This document shows, piece by piece, positions 9,331 to 17,469 of a stretch of 64,000 bases of DNA (positions within the stretch are counted from its first letter, which is position 1; each line of letters opens with the position of its first letter). Below the pieces are notes generated by a model. The model had not been told where the DNA came from, did not search any database, and was given only the letters and a program-made list of their open reading frames with translations. Made by a program: the position numbers and the translations under genes. The DNA is from Candidatus Paralachnospira caecorum. Its GTDB lineage: Bacteria > Bacillota > Clostridia > Lachnospirales > Lachnospiraceae. The stretch is taken from the NCBI GenBank assembly GCA_904379015.1, contig CAJFHG010000003.1, forward strand, positions 1-64,000, read 5' to 3'.

Positions 9331-10437
9331 TTATACACCACGATAAAGTTCCTCCAGTTTTTTGGCCTCCCGGCAGATATCATAGCCTGCCGCGGCCACT
9401 GCTTCCCGGTAATCTCCTCTTCCGGCGGAAAGAGCCTTTTCCATCAGACAGCTCCATGCCGCAGGATCATCATACGCATGATCCGCGGTAAAAAACACAT
9501 TGTCCGCCAGCTTCACATCCCGGGAAACATAGGATGAACAGACTGCCGGCAGACCGTTCATCTGGGCTTCTATCATCACAAAGCAAAGGCCCTCCCATCT
9601 GGAAGGAAGAAGGAAAAGATCCATAGCGCTGAGCAGCTCCGGCACATCCTGCCGGATTCCCAGAAAACGCACTTTTTCCTCCAGCCCCAGCTCTCTCACC
9701 TGCTTTTCGGTATCCTGACGCAGCTCACCGTCTCCGGCCAGAAGGAGCACACAGTCGCGGTGGTGTCTGCTGAACTCCGCAAAAATCCTGACTGTGAGCG
9801 CATGATTTTTCTGTCTGGAAAATCTTCCCACATGTCCCAGCACCACTGTGTCTCTGTCAATCCCAAGCTCTCTGCGCAGTCTTTCCCGGCTTTCTCCGGA
9901 AAAGGCATAACGCCCGGGAGAAACGGCATTGTGCAGGATCTGGACCCGCCCGGACTCCATCATTTCACTGCCGTAAAGCCATTCTCCTGCCATCCGGCCG
10001 CAGGCGGCAAAATCCGTGGCGCTCCGCAGAAGTCCCGGAACAGAAATCCTTCTCCTTGTCCTCTGCAGCCAGTTTTCGGGAGGGTATGCCTGATGACTGT
10101 GGATAATCCTCTTCTTCACTCCATAATGTTCTGCCATGGCAATGGCCGCCGCCCCGTGGTAATCCTGGTGGCAGTGAACGACATCGTAATGTCCGGTCCG
10201 CAAAATATTCCGGAGGCCGGACAGATTTCCGACAGGATTCTGCCCTCTGGGCGGGATATGCCTGATCCGGCTGCCCAGTGCCTCAAACCATGCCTCCATA
10301 CCGCCAATCTGGCTCCCGCAGACCACAAAATCTGTCTGCAGCCCTGACAGGTCCATATGAGAATAATAATTCCGGAGCATGGTCTGAACCCCTCCGCCCT
10401 CTTTCAGCGAAGAAAGAATCTGAAGCACCCGCGTCAT
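9331..10437 (-). CDS. Glycosyltransferase family 4-type, glycan operon
   Basis: 368-residue GT-B enzyme. The N-terminal half has the short glycine-rich GGGVQTMLRNYYSHM stretch and a VVHCHQDYHG motif. The C-terminal nucleotide-binding half carries GHVGRFSRQKNH and the E-x7-E-type segment in LLPSRWEGLCFVMIEAQ. It would add one sugar to the lipid-linked repeat unit at the cytoplasmic face. Its start codon overlaps the stop of the polymerase gene (ATGA), indicating translational coupling. Donor and acceptor sugars are unknown. Confidence 0.88.
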   Translation of the reverse strand: MTRVLQILSSLKEGGGVQTMLRNYYSHMDLSGLQTDFVVCGSQIGGMEAWFEALGSRIRHIPPRGQNPVGNLSGLRNILRTGHYDVVHCHQDYHGAAAIAMAEHYGVKKRIIHSHQAYPPENWLQRTRRRISVPGLLRSATDFAACGRMAGEWLYGSEMMESGRVQILHNAVSPGRYAFSGESRERLRRELGIDRDTVVLGHVGRFSRQKNHALTVRIFAEFSRHHRDCVLLLAGDGELRQDTEKQVRELGLEEKVRFLGIRQDVPELLSAMDLFLLPSRWEGLCFVMIEAQMNGLPAVCSSYVSRDVKLADNVFFTADHAYDDPAAWSCLMEKALSAGRGDYREAVAAAGYDICREAKKLEELYRGV

Positions 10438-11726
10438 CCCGGTTCACCTCCTGCTTCTTTAAAAACCTTCTGTCTGTCCCTGCCGAAGCTGAGCAGCATA
10501 TCCGGCAGTCCCGGCAATATATAAAGGATAAAAATACTTTCATCCGCTGACCGGAATCCGATATTCAGCAGCAGGAAAAGAGCATACACAGTACAAACCG
10601 GAAAGACTGCGCTCTGAAGACCGATCCCGGACCACTGCTCTTTCATCATCCGGATATATTCATAGAAAAACCACAGATAAAATCCCGCCGCAAACACGCC
10701 GTATCTGGCCAGATCATCCAGTATTTCTGAGTGATAGCCGATGCCGTGATCGCCCACCACATAACTGTACCAGGGCCCGACCCCCAGAGGATTCTGAAAA
10801 AAGGCGCGCAGAGAATACTGATAGCACCGCAGGCGAAGCTGCAGGTCTCCCTGAATGCTGTGCTGGCTGAAAAACACCGAAACATCCTCCATGCGCGCGC
10901 TGATATAATGATTTGGAATGATCTCCGCCAGGAATTCAAATACCGCATCCAGGGGGATCACAGCAAGAACCAGAAGAATCAGCAGCAGAATCATCGCAGC
11001 CGGTATTTTATGATTCGATATCAGAGCAAGGCCGCATCCTGCGAACAGGATCAGCAGCGGAATCGTAAAGGACGCCTTCAGGATTGCCGACACAATGAAG
11101 ATCAGCAGCAGAATGGCCCATACCGGCTTCTTTTTGCAGCGGATCATCATCACTGTCACCGGCACGAGGATCACCAGGCACTGAAACAGATAGATCCCGC
11201 TGATATTTTTCCTCATCAGCTGATAATCTCTCGCAACCGCCTCTTCCCGCTGAGAAGCGTTTGCGATCGCGCGGGCCGCGGAATTATCGATAAACACGCC
11301 TGCCACAGAAGTTATGGTCGTAATGCCGAACAGGAGCAGCAGAAACTTTCCAAATCTGGTCTGCGCGTTTTTGTCAAAGGAAAAAAGCCCATAAATAATC
11401 GCAGTTCCCCAAAAGGTAAAGCTGACACGGATGTGTTCGGAAGCATCTCCGATCCGGCACAGGAACAGGACACCCATGACGATCATATAAAGGACCACCG
11501 GAACCAGAATGCTGTGCCACGCCTGAAAAGCGATTGCCATGCCGTTATGCTGCAGTCTCGCCGCCGCGAGAAGCGCCGCGCCTATGGCAAAACAGCCAAA
11601 AAACACATATTTATGCAGACTGGACTGGAAAGTAGCACGCATAAAAGGCAGACAATACCATATAAAATAAACAGCCAGAAACAGGCTTGCAATATCTGTC
11701 AGATTGATGCTTCGCTGCTCTTTCAT
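10434..11726 (-). CDS. O-antigen polymerase/ligase-like membrane protein (Wzy-like)
   Basis: 430 residues with about 10-12 hydrophobic segments and one large extracellular loop (about 240-330) containing GVGPWYSYVVGDHGIGYHS. A loop of this kind with a G-x-G-x-x, then His, pattern is characteristic of the Wzy/WaaL family. It would polymerise flipped repeat units on the outer face. Overlapping ATGA junctions on both sides place it firmly in the operon. Polymerase rather than ligase is inferred from its position next to a flippase in a Gram-positive-type locus. Confidence 0.83.
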   Translation of the reverse strand: MKEQRSINLTDIASLFLAVYFIWYCLPFMRATFQSSLHKYVFFGCFAIGAALLAAARLQHNGMAIAFQAWHSILVPVVLYMIVMGVLFLCRIGDASEHIRVSFTFWGTAIIYGLFSFDKNAQTRFGKFLLLLFGITTITSVAGVFIDNSAARAIANASQREEAVARDYQLMRKNISGIYLFQCLVILVPVTVMMIRCKKKPVWAILLLIFIVSAILKASFTIPLLILFAGCGLALISNHKIPAAMILLLILLVLAVIPLDAVFEFLAEIIPNHYISARMEDVSVFFSQHSIQGDLQLRLRCYQYSLRAFFQNPLGVGPWYSYVVGDHGIGYHSEILDDLARYGVFAAGFYLWFFYEYIRMMKEQWSGIGLQSAVFPVCTVYALFLLLNIGFRSADESIFILYILPGLPDMLLSFGRDRQKVFKEAGGEPG

Positions 11727-12883
11727 ACTGATTCCTCTTCGTTCCGGCCAGCTGTATCCTGCCGTATTCTGTCAAAAAAAGCGTTTCGGCGTTCATCCAG
11801 AAAGCAGGAAGCAAACTCTCCCGCCCTCCTGTAATTCTGTTTTGCGTATCCCTCAAGTCCGTCCTTCAGCATCCCGCAGATCCGGTCCGCGATTTCGCCG
11901 ACAGCCCGGCGGGATACCAGACACTCCGGAGGCAAAAGTTCCGGAATACCGGCGGTTTTCGCTCCGATACAGGGGCACCCCCTGCTCATCGCCTCGATCA
12001 GTGCCCGCGGAAGCCCTTCCTGCAGACTGGGCTGCAGATAAATATCACACTGGTCCAGCAAATCAAATATCTGATCGTGCGGAACCACCCCTGTAAAAAC
12101 GACCTGATCCTCCACGCCTGTTTTTTCCGCAAGCTTTTTCAGACGGCCGGGATCCCCCTGGCCCACACAGTAGTAAACTGCGCGGATTCCCCGGGCATTC
12201 AGAAACGGAATGGCGCGGATCACAAACTGCTGTCCTTTATGCTGGACATTCACAGCGGCACAGGTCATCAGCGTGATCGTCTTCCGATCCTGCCCTTCAA
12301 TTTTTTTCAGACGGCGGGACAAAATCCGGACAGAGGCCGGCGGAAGCGCCACATTCGACACTCCGACGCTCAGATTGGGACAGGGATACCGGCGCTGCAG
12401 AAAATGCTCCGTTACATAGAGCGCGTAATCAGCGCGTCTCATAACCTGTTTCATTTTCAAAAACATATACGGCGCCAGCAGTTTTCCTTTTATGCCGTGA
12501 TTCCACAGCGCGTCCCATGGACAGGCCATCGCCTCCGCCAAAACCGGCTTTTTCTCACGGTTAGCCAGATCCGCGGCCTGAAACGCGACAAAAGAATGAC
12601 ATCGGACAATCACCAGATTACTTTCTCTGATCGCCCGCCGCATCTCATTCCTTTTCAGGCCCAGGATACTCTCATTCCTGGAAACCGGAATGATCCGCCT
12701 CACAGCGTCCGAAACATCCGCCCAGATTTCATCCGGCCGTTCAGCCCGCCGAAAAGGCACGCAAAGGGTCAGTTTTCCAAAAGCCTCCGCATATCTGCGG
12801 AGAATATCCGCAAAAGCTGTTTTTGTATAATATCTGTCCTGACACTGTGTAATGGTAAATTGTGTCGCCAGTACGGTTCTCAT
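11723..12883 (-). CDS. Glycosyltransferase family 1/4-type, glycan operon
   Basis: 386-residue GT-B protein. The N-terminal half is divergent. The C-terminal half has the usual signature: VFTGVVPHDQIFDLLDQC followed by LQPSLQEGLPRALIEAMSRG, containing the E-x7-E motif. It is a probable repeat-unit glycosyltransferase. Its ATG overlaps the stop of the ATP-grasp gene and its stop overlaps the start of the polymerase gene, so three genes are coupled end to end. Sugar specificity is unknown. Confidence 0.86.
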   Translation of the reverse strand: MRTVLATQFTITQCQDRYYTKTAFADILRRYAEAFGKLTLCVPFRRAERPDEIWADVSDAVRRIIPVSRNESILGLKRNEMRRAIRESNLVIVRCHSFVAFQAADLANREKKPVLAEAMACPWDALWNHGIKGKLLAPYMFLKMKQVMRRADYALYVTEHFLQRRYPCPNLSVGVSNVALPPASVRILSRRLKKIEGQDRKTITLMTCAAVNVQHKGQQFVIRAIPFLNARGIRAVYYCVGQGDPGRLKKLAEKTGVEDQVVFTGVVPHDQIFDLLDQCDIYLQPSLQEGLPRALIEAMSRGCPCIGAKTAGIPELLPPECLVSRRAVGEIADRICGMLKDGLEGYAKQNYRRAGEFASCFLDERRNAFFDRIRQDTAGRNEEESV

Positions 12884-13827
12884 TGTCTGCGCCTCCCGCT
12901 GAATCTGTCCTCAGTCTCTGCCGGACCGGACGGAAGCGTAAATTTTTTTCCTATGTCAATGTCAAACTGATCCGGATCATAGATCATATAGCCGCTGGCA
13001 TTAAAAAATGTCAGCTCCCCAAAGCGGACCGTGCCGTCTGGATCATAAAGATCCACGCGCACATGAGGAAAACCCTCGCTGAGCGCTTCCGCGGTACGCA
13101 GCATCTCTTCAAAATTTTCCGGTTTTTCCGGCAGCGGCGCTGTAGGCTCATCATTGACCCGAACGACATCCAGTTTTTCATAATCCGGAGACACAATATC
13201 GATCTGAACCGACCTGCCGCCCCGGCGTCCGGAACACACATACACAAACTCCGCCTTTCCGCCGAAGCAGAAAAATTTATAGTCCAGCAGTTCTTCTCCC
13301 GCGGCAGGCTTCAGATATTCCTCAGCCAGAATACGGTGCCGCTTTCCGGAATAATAAGGCCATTCACGGCCTCCGCCGCGCACCAGGGGGACAGCGCACC
13401 ATGCGTCTGTCTGTTTTCGGATCTGTGCCCAGTCTGCCTGTTCCCTGTCCGGGCAGAGGATCACCGCGTTGCCGCCGCTCCCCAGCGTATCTTTCAGGAC
13501 AAAACGCTCCGGCAGTCTGTCAGGATCCACATCCTGAAATCTGTCAAACACTCCATAGCACTGATTCAGGATATGGCTGTATCCTTTGCCGCGGACATAA
13601 TCCCGCACCTCAAATTTATCAACGCACTGGATCATTTCCGGGTCGCGATAATATAGCTTGTACCACTGAAGCTTTTCTGTAAAACGCACCGGATCGTCAA
13701 TCCGCAGCCTTCTTCCGGTTTTGATCCGGTACTGAATCTTCAGCATCATTCTGTCCGGTATAAAGGACAGCATTCGCAGGATTTTTTCCCGGACAGCCCG
13801 GCTTTTTATGATCCTTTTATAGTCCAA
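12880..13827 (-). CDS. TupA-like ATP-grasp protein
   Basis: 315 residues matching the TupA-type ATP-grasp family found in polysaccharide loci: LKIQYRIKTGRRLRIDDPVRFTEK-type N terminus, then YGVFDRFQDVD, FVLKDTLGSGGN, and VRVDLYDPDGTVRFGELTF near the C terminus with metal-binding acidic residues. TupA itself links glutamate to glucuronate in teichuronopeptide synthesis, so an amide-forming decoration of an acidic sugar is plausible here because the operon makes uronic acids. The start is TTG at 13827 (GAGGTG site 10 bases ahead): no ATG fits, and the sequence from that TTG matches the family's usual N terminus. It overlaps the preceding gene by 22 bases. Confidence 0.78.
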   Translation of the reverse strand: MDYKRIIKSRAVREKILRMLSFIPDRMMLKIQYRIKTGRRLRIDDPVRFTEKLQWYKLYYRDPEMIQCVDKFEVRDYVRGKGYSHILNQCYGVFDRFQDVDPDRLPERFVLKDTLGSGGNAVILCPDREQADWAQIRKQTDAWCAVPLVRGGGREWPYYSGKRHRILAEEYLKPAAGEELLDYKFFCFGGKAEFVYVCSGRRGGRSVQIDIVSPDYEKLDVVRVNDEPTAPLPEKPENFEEMLRTAEALSEGFPHVRVDLYDPDGTVRFGELTFFNASGYMIYDPDQFDIDIGKKFTLPSGPAETEDRFSGRRRQ

Positions 13828-14948
13828 AACTGCCGCACCTCTTCGCCTTCACCGTCATCCCGGGTGATCATCTGGATATACTTTCCGGCTACCAGTCTTC
13901 TGTCAAACTCCCCCTCCGCCTTCTTTCTTCCCATAAGACCCATTTGCTCCTGCCCGTCTCTGCCGAGTTTCAGGAACCGTTCTATGGCATCCACCAGGGC
14001 AGCCTGATTCTGTACCGGGATCAGATATCCGCTTTTTCCGTCGTCCACGGTCTCCGCACATCCGCTCCGTTCAGTTGTAATGACCGGCCGGGCACTGGCC
14101 GCGGCCTCCAAAAGTACATTAGACATTCCCTCGGGATAATAAGAGGGATGCACGATACAATGCGCCATTTCATAAAACGGCCGCACAGATTTCTGCTCTC
14201 CATGATACCGGACATATCCGTCGGATACAGCCTGGGAAACAATTTTCTGATATCTGCGGTCATCACAGCCGCCGCAAATATGGAACACCGTATCCGGATA
14301 TCGTTCTGTAATGACTCTTGCCGCTTCCAGATACAGATCAATTCCTTTTTCCTTCAGCAGACGGGAGACGAACAAAAAATGTGTTGTCTTTCCCTTCGGG
14401 TAAGGAAGAGGGGAAAAACGCTCCAGATCCACGCCCGATCCCGGAAGCAGCACCGTCTTCGTCCGCGGCTTCAGCAAACGGTTTTTTTCAAAAAAACGCC
14501 GGTTTTCCCTATTCTGAAAAAATACGCATTCCGCCCCCGCGATTCCGATCCTGTAAAGCCTTTTGGTAAGCTTCTGCATCATTCCCGGATATTCCAGCGC
14601 TTTGCCCAGCCCGGTAATATTGGGCAGAAAACGAATTTTCAGATGCCTGCAGGCCATTCCGCCGTAAATATTCGGCTTAATATTGAATGACAGCACCACA
14701 TCAGGCTGTTCTTTCTTCAGAAGAGCGACATATGTCTTCAGCAGCCTGAGATCCTGCAGGGGATTTTTTCCATGCCGGCCCGTATCCACATCCGCCAGAC
14801 GGCATCCCATCCGGATCAGCTCCTCACGGAAGGATAAAACACGCCCGGCCACAAGGATCTCCTCTCCCCGATCCAGAAGCTGCCGGATCAGTTCCCCCCG
14901 AAGGTTATATGTATAAGTTGTATCATTGGCAAGAATTGCTATCTTCAT
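13806..14948 (-). CDS. Glycosyltransferase family 4-type, glycan operon
   Basis: 380 residues from the ATG at 14948 (MKIAILANDTTYTYNLRGEL), chosen because GGTGA precedes it; an ATG four codons upstream at 14960 is the alternative. GT-B fold: N-terminal VLSFNIKPNIYGGMACR resembles the PglA/CapM-type acetamidosugar transferases; C-terminal LLPGSGVDLERF, FLFVSRLLKEKGID and HPSYYPEGMSNVLLEAAA form the nucleotide-sugar site. It would probably add the second sugar after the initiating transferase. It is the first gene after the internal terminator at 14993-15028. Confidence 0.88.
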   Translation of the reverse strand: MKIAILANDTTYTYNLRGELIRQLLDRGEEILVAGRVLSFREELIRMGCRLADVDTGRHGKNPLQDLRLLKTYVALLKKEQPDVVLSFNIKPNIYGGMACRHLKIRFLPNITGLGKALEYPGMMQKLTKRLYRIGIAGAECVFFQNRENRRFFEKNRLLKPRTKTVLLPGSGVDLERFSPLPYPKGKTTHFLFVSRLLKEKGIDLYLEAARVITERYPDTVFHICGGCDDRRYQKIVSQAVSDGYVRYHGEQKSVRPFYEMAHCIVHPSYYPEGMSNVLLEAAASARPVITTERSGCAETVDDGKSGYLIPVQNQAALVDAIERFLKLGRDGQEQMGLMGRKKAEGEFDRRLVAGKYIQMITRDDGEGEEVRQFWTIKGS

Positions 14949-14992
14949 TTGCTTCACCATATTCTGTCATCTGCAAAATACCGCCCGGCCAC

Positions 14993-15028
14993 AAAAAAGC
15001 CGACAGGAAGATATTCGTCTCCTGCCAA
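14993..15028 (-). terminator. Intrinsic terminator inside the glycan operon
   Basis: Read on the minus strand, TTGGCAGGA pairs with TCCTGTCGG (nine pairs including wobbles) around a roughly ten-base loop, followed by CTTTTTT. It lies between the stop of the sugar transferase and the next glycosyltransferase, in the direction of operon transcription. It could reduce or condition expression of the downstream genes. Confidence 0.75.
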
Positions 15029-15049
15029 CATATTCTGACAACCGTGCAA

Positions 15050-15748
15050 TTATCTCGCCCCCTTATGCGTGAAAACAAGTTTTACTGTTTTCATAATACA
15101 TTTCAGATCCATGCCTGCAGAACAATGGGCGATATATTCTGTATCGAAAATAATCTTTTCCTCCGGCTTCAGATCATATCCGCCGTTGACCTGCGCCAGG
15201 CCGGTCAGTCCCGGCTTAACCGCCAGCCGGCTGCGGAACCCATGAATATATGTCTCAAATTTATCGTAAAAACAGGCCCGCTCCGGTCTGGGACCCACCA
15301 GACTCATCTCTCCCTTGAGAATATTCCACAGCTGCGGAAGCTCATCCAGACGTGTTTTTCTGAGCACGCGCCCGATTCTGGTACACCGGCCGTCATTTTT
15401 CTCCGCCCACTGCGGCCCGTTCTCCTCCGCGTCCAGCCGCATGGAACGGAATTTCAGGATAATAAAAGGCTTGCCGTCTTTTCCAAGCCGTTCCTGCCGG
15501 AATAAAGCGGATCCGGGCGAATCCAGGCGGATCAGTGCCGCTATCACAAGCATGGGAATCATCAGGAGCACTCCCATGAAAACAGAAAACACAATATCGA
15601 AGCTCCTCTTGAAGAAAAAATAGATTCTTTTTTGAGATATACCGGATATTGAAATATCGTAGGTATGAGAAGTTCCGGATATCTCCTGCTGAACCGCCGC
15701 TTCCCGGTCCAGAGTCTCCGGAACTGTCTTGAAGGTGACCGATTCCAT
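15050..15748 (-). CDS. Initiating sugar-phosphate transferase (bacterial sugar transferase, short WbaP/PssY type)
   Basis: About 232 residues. A short cytoplasmic tail precedes one hydrophobic segment (IVFSVFMGVLLMIPMLVIAA) reached through KRSFD. Then come the family hallmarks: LFRQERLGKDGKPFIILKFR, RKTRLDELPQLWNIL, SLVGPRPE and LTGLAQVNG. The catalytic Asp-Glu pair is in the LDELPQ block. It transfers a sugar phosphate to undecaprenyl phosphate, starting glycan synthesis at the membrane. It is the first gene behind the putative invertible promoter. The start is uncertain: ATG 15748 has GGGGGA upstream, ATG 15763 has no clear site. An AGGAGG at about 15790 leads to no in-frame start. Confidence 0.9.
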   Translation of the reverse strand: MESVTFKTVPETLDREAAVQQEISGTSHTYDISISGISQKRIYFFFKRSFDIVFSVFMGVLLMIPMLVIAALIRLDSPGSALFRQERLGKDGKPFIILKFRSMRLDAEENGPQWAEKNDGRCTRIGRVLRKTRLDELPQLWNILKGEMSLVGPRPERACFYDKFETYIHGFRSRLAVKPGLTGLAQVNGGYDLKPEEKIIFDTEYIAHCSAGMDLKCIMKTVKLVFTHKGAR

Positions 15749-15813
15749 ACCCCATTCCCCCATGTGTATTTTTTACCGGCAGTCCGTTTCCTCCTGCCGA
15801 CAAACTTTGTCTT

Positions 15814-15844
15814 TATATCGCAGAGTATCACACTCTGCGATATA
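15814..15844. repeat. Left recombination site: perfect 13-5-13 palindrome
   Basis: TATATCGCAGAGT, centre ATCAC, then ACTCTGCGATATA; the arms are perfect inverted repeats. The same arms with centre GTGAT (the reverse complement of ATCAC) recur at 17302-17329 beyond the recombinase gene. The asymmetric five-base centre gives the site a direction, so the two copies are inverted relative to each other. The geometry resembles a tyrosine-recombinase core site. Confidence 0.85.
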
Positions 15845-15878
15845 GTAAAACCGACCTGTTTATCCTCTAGTTCTTTTT

Positions 15879-15907
15879 ATTCTATCATGAAAATATACAA
15901 ATTTCAA
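15879..15907 (-). promoter_or_regulatory. Sigma-A promoter of the glycan operon, inside the invertible segment
   Basis: On the minus strand: -35 TTGAAA (15902-15907), 17-base spacer, -10 TAGAAT (15879-15884), each one mismatch from consensus. Predicted start is near 15872, so the transcript runs through the left palindrome at 15814-15844 and then into the sugar transferase gene. No competing promoter of this quality was seen between the left site and the first gene. Confidence 0.75.
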
Positions 15908-16067
15908 TAAGTCCGAGACTTCAAATGCCAAAAAAACACAAAAAATGCGATAAAAATAAAAAAAGAAACTTTTAAAAATTTTTATTCGCAGTCACCGTAC
16001 AAGCGCTGACTGCCTGATCGCCCGCCAGACTATGGGGAGCGCATTTATGAAAATGAAAGGATCTGGA

Positions 16068-17186
16068 ATGATGCGAACTGGTGAAAATATTTTCAAAAGA
16101 AAAGACGGACGGTGGGAAGCCCGTTATCACAAGGGAAGAACGGCTTCCGGAAAGCTTTTATACGGTTTTTGCTATGGAAAAACATACTCAGAAGCCAAGG
16201 CACAGATGGAAAGAGCGAAACAGGAATATGCCGAGACTGCCCATACGGTCAGTTCCGCGGCGCAGGCATCCTTTGAAGACTGCTGTGACGCCTGGCTTCA
16301 GATGAATCAGCCCAGGCTTCACGCGTCTACTTATGTCAAGTACCAAACGGTCCTGGAAAAGCATATCAAGCCATATTTCGGAAGCTGTTATCCGCATGAG
16401 ATTCAGTCTCCGTCAGTCAGCGCGTTCAGTCAGTATCTGCTGAATGAGCGGAAATTGGCTCCCAAAACAGCAAAGGATATCCTCCTGATTCTCCATTCCA
16501 TTCTCAAATATGTACAAAAACAATTTCCGGGAAAAACTGAGCCGATCGACATCATTTACCCCAAATAGACACAGGGCAGAATCCGTGTGCTGTCCTCTGC
16601 CGAACAAAAAATACTGACCGATTTTCTGCTGACCGATATGGATTTATGTAAATTTGGAATTTTGCTGTCTCTTTGCACAGGTATGCGGATCGGCGAGCTC
16701 TGCGCGCTCCGCTGCAGCGATATTTCTCTGGATGACCAGTTGATTCAGGTAGAAAAGACCATGCAGAGATTAAAAAACAATTCCTCCGGCACTTCATCTA
16801 AGACATCCGTTATCATCGGACCGCCCAAAAGCCAGTCATCTGTCCGCGTCATTCCTCTAATGGCTCCGGCAGTCAGACTCTGCAGACAAATACTTCCGGA
16901 AAAAGCGGACACTTTTGTCCTGACAGGAAGCCATCGCTATATGGAACCCCGGGTCCTGCAGTTCCGTTTACAAAAGTATATGCAGAGCTGTGAACTGAAG
17001 GACGTTCATTTTCATACACTTCGCCATACATTTGCCACGCGCTGTATTGAGGCAGGTGTCGATGTAAAAACCCTGAGTGAGATTCTTGGCCACTCCAGCG
17101 CGTCTGTTACAATCAATCGATACGTTCACTGTTCCATGGAAATGAAGCGCAAAAACATGGAAAAACTTCATTTCCTGGATCCCTGA
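16068..17186 (+). pseudogene. Tyrosine recombinase (probable promoter invertase) interrupted by one amber codon
   Basis: One frame of 372 codons from the ATG at 16068 (AAAGG site), broken by a single TAG at 16566-16568. Before it: an N-terminal Arm-type domain (GENIFKRKDGRWEARY) and the SAM-like core-binding domain. After it: the intact catalytic domain with Arg in TGMRIGELCALR, Lys in PPKSQSSVR, HTLRH, GHSS and the nucleophile Tyr in NRYVH. TAG is one transition from CAG (Gln), so this is probably a recent nonsense mutation. An ATG at 16587 could restart a catalytic-domain fragment, but I see no strong ribosome site. Flanked by the two inverted core sites. Not accompanied by any phage or conjugation gene. 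Confidence 0.85.
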
Positions 17187-17301
17187 TTTTTCGTTACTGT
17201 CCTGCCCTGCGCGCTCCGCTGCAGACTGGCCGCAGTCAGCCGGATAGTCAGAGAAACACGGGATGGATACAGATGGCGATGATTCCGCATATTTTCCTTT
17301 A

Positions 17302-17329
17302 TATATCGCAGAGTGTGATACTCTGCGAT
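17302..17329. repeat. Right recombination site: inverted copy of the palindrome
   Basis: TATATCGCAGAGT, centre GTGAT, then ACTCTGCGAT. It matches the reverse complement of the left site over 28 bases, after which the outer arm diverges (TCC instead of ATA). The inner half-site is therefore perfect and the outer one slightly degenerate. It lies 115 bases after the recombinase stop codon. Confidence 0.83.
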
Positions 17330-17383
17330 TCCTCACGGAATCCAAGCATCCCGGTAAGCACGGGCATCACCCCCCCCCGACCT

Positions 17384-17430
17384 GAAAAATGCCGGTATCC
17401 AGCAGGCGTTAATTTGCTGGATACCGGCAT
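17384..17430 (-). terminator. Terminator of the nucleoside kinase gene
   Basis: A 16-bp perfect stem (ATGCCGGTATCCAGCA and its complement) with a ten-base loop, followed by TTTTT on the minus strand. It ends transcription coming from the nucleoside kinase before it reaches the recombination site, insulating the glycan operon. A run of nine C (17370-17378) lies just beyond it. Confidence 0.9.
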
Positions 17431-17469
17431 TCACGGGTATTTGAGGATCAAACTCTATGTTCCGCAGCA

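Larger units (their letters stand above)
15829..17317. other. Putative invertible DNA segment (promoter plus recombinase gene)
   Basis: About 1.49 kb bounded by the two inverted core sites, containing the recombinase gene and the outward promoter. Recombination between the sites would turn the promoter away from the glycan operon, toward 17.3 kb and the 3' end of the nucleoside kinase gene. It would also place the recombinase gene co-directional with the glycan genes. The 223 bases between the left site and the recombinase start (15845-16067) hold only this promoter, A/T-rich sequence and a GCAGTCA/TGACTGC dyad at 15988-16013. Confidence 0.6.

Noticed and set aside
16068..17186. Integrase of a prophage or conjugative element
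   Set aside because: No phage, relaxase or excisionase gene is nearby, the two sites are inverted rather than direct, and the flanks are an ordinary operon and a housekeeping gene.
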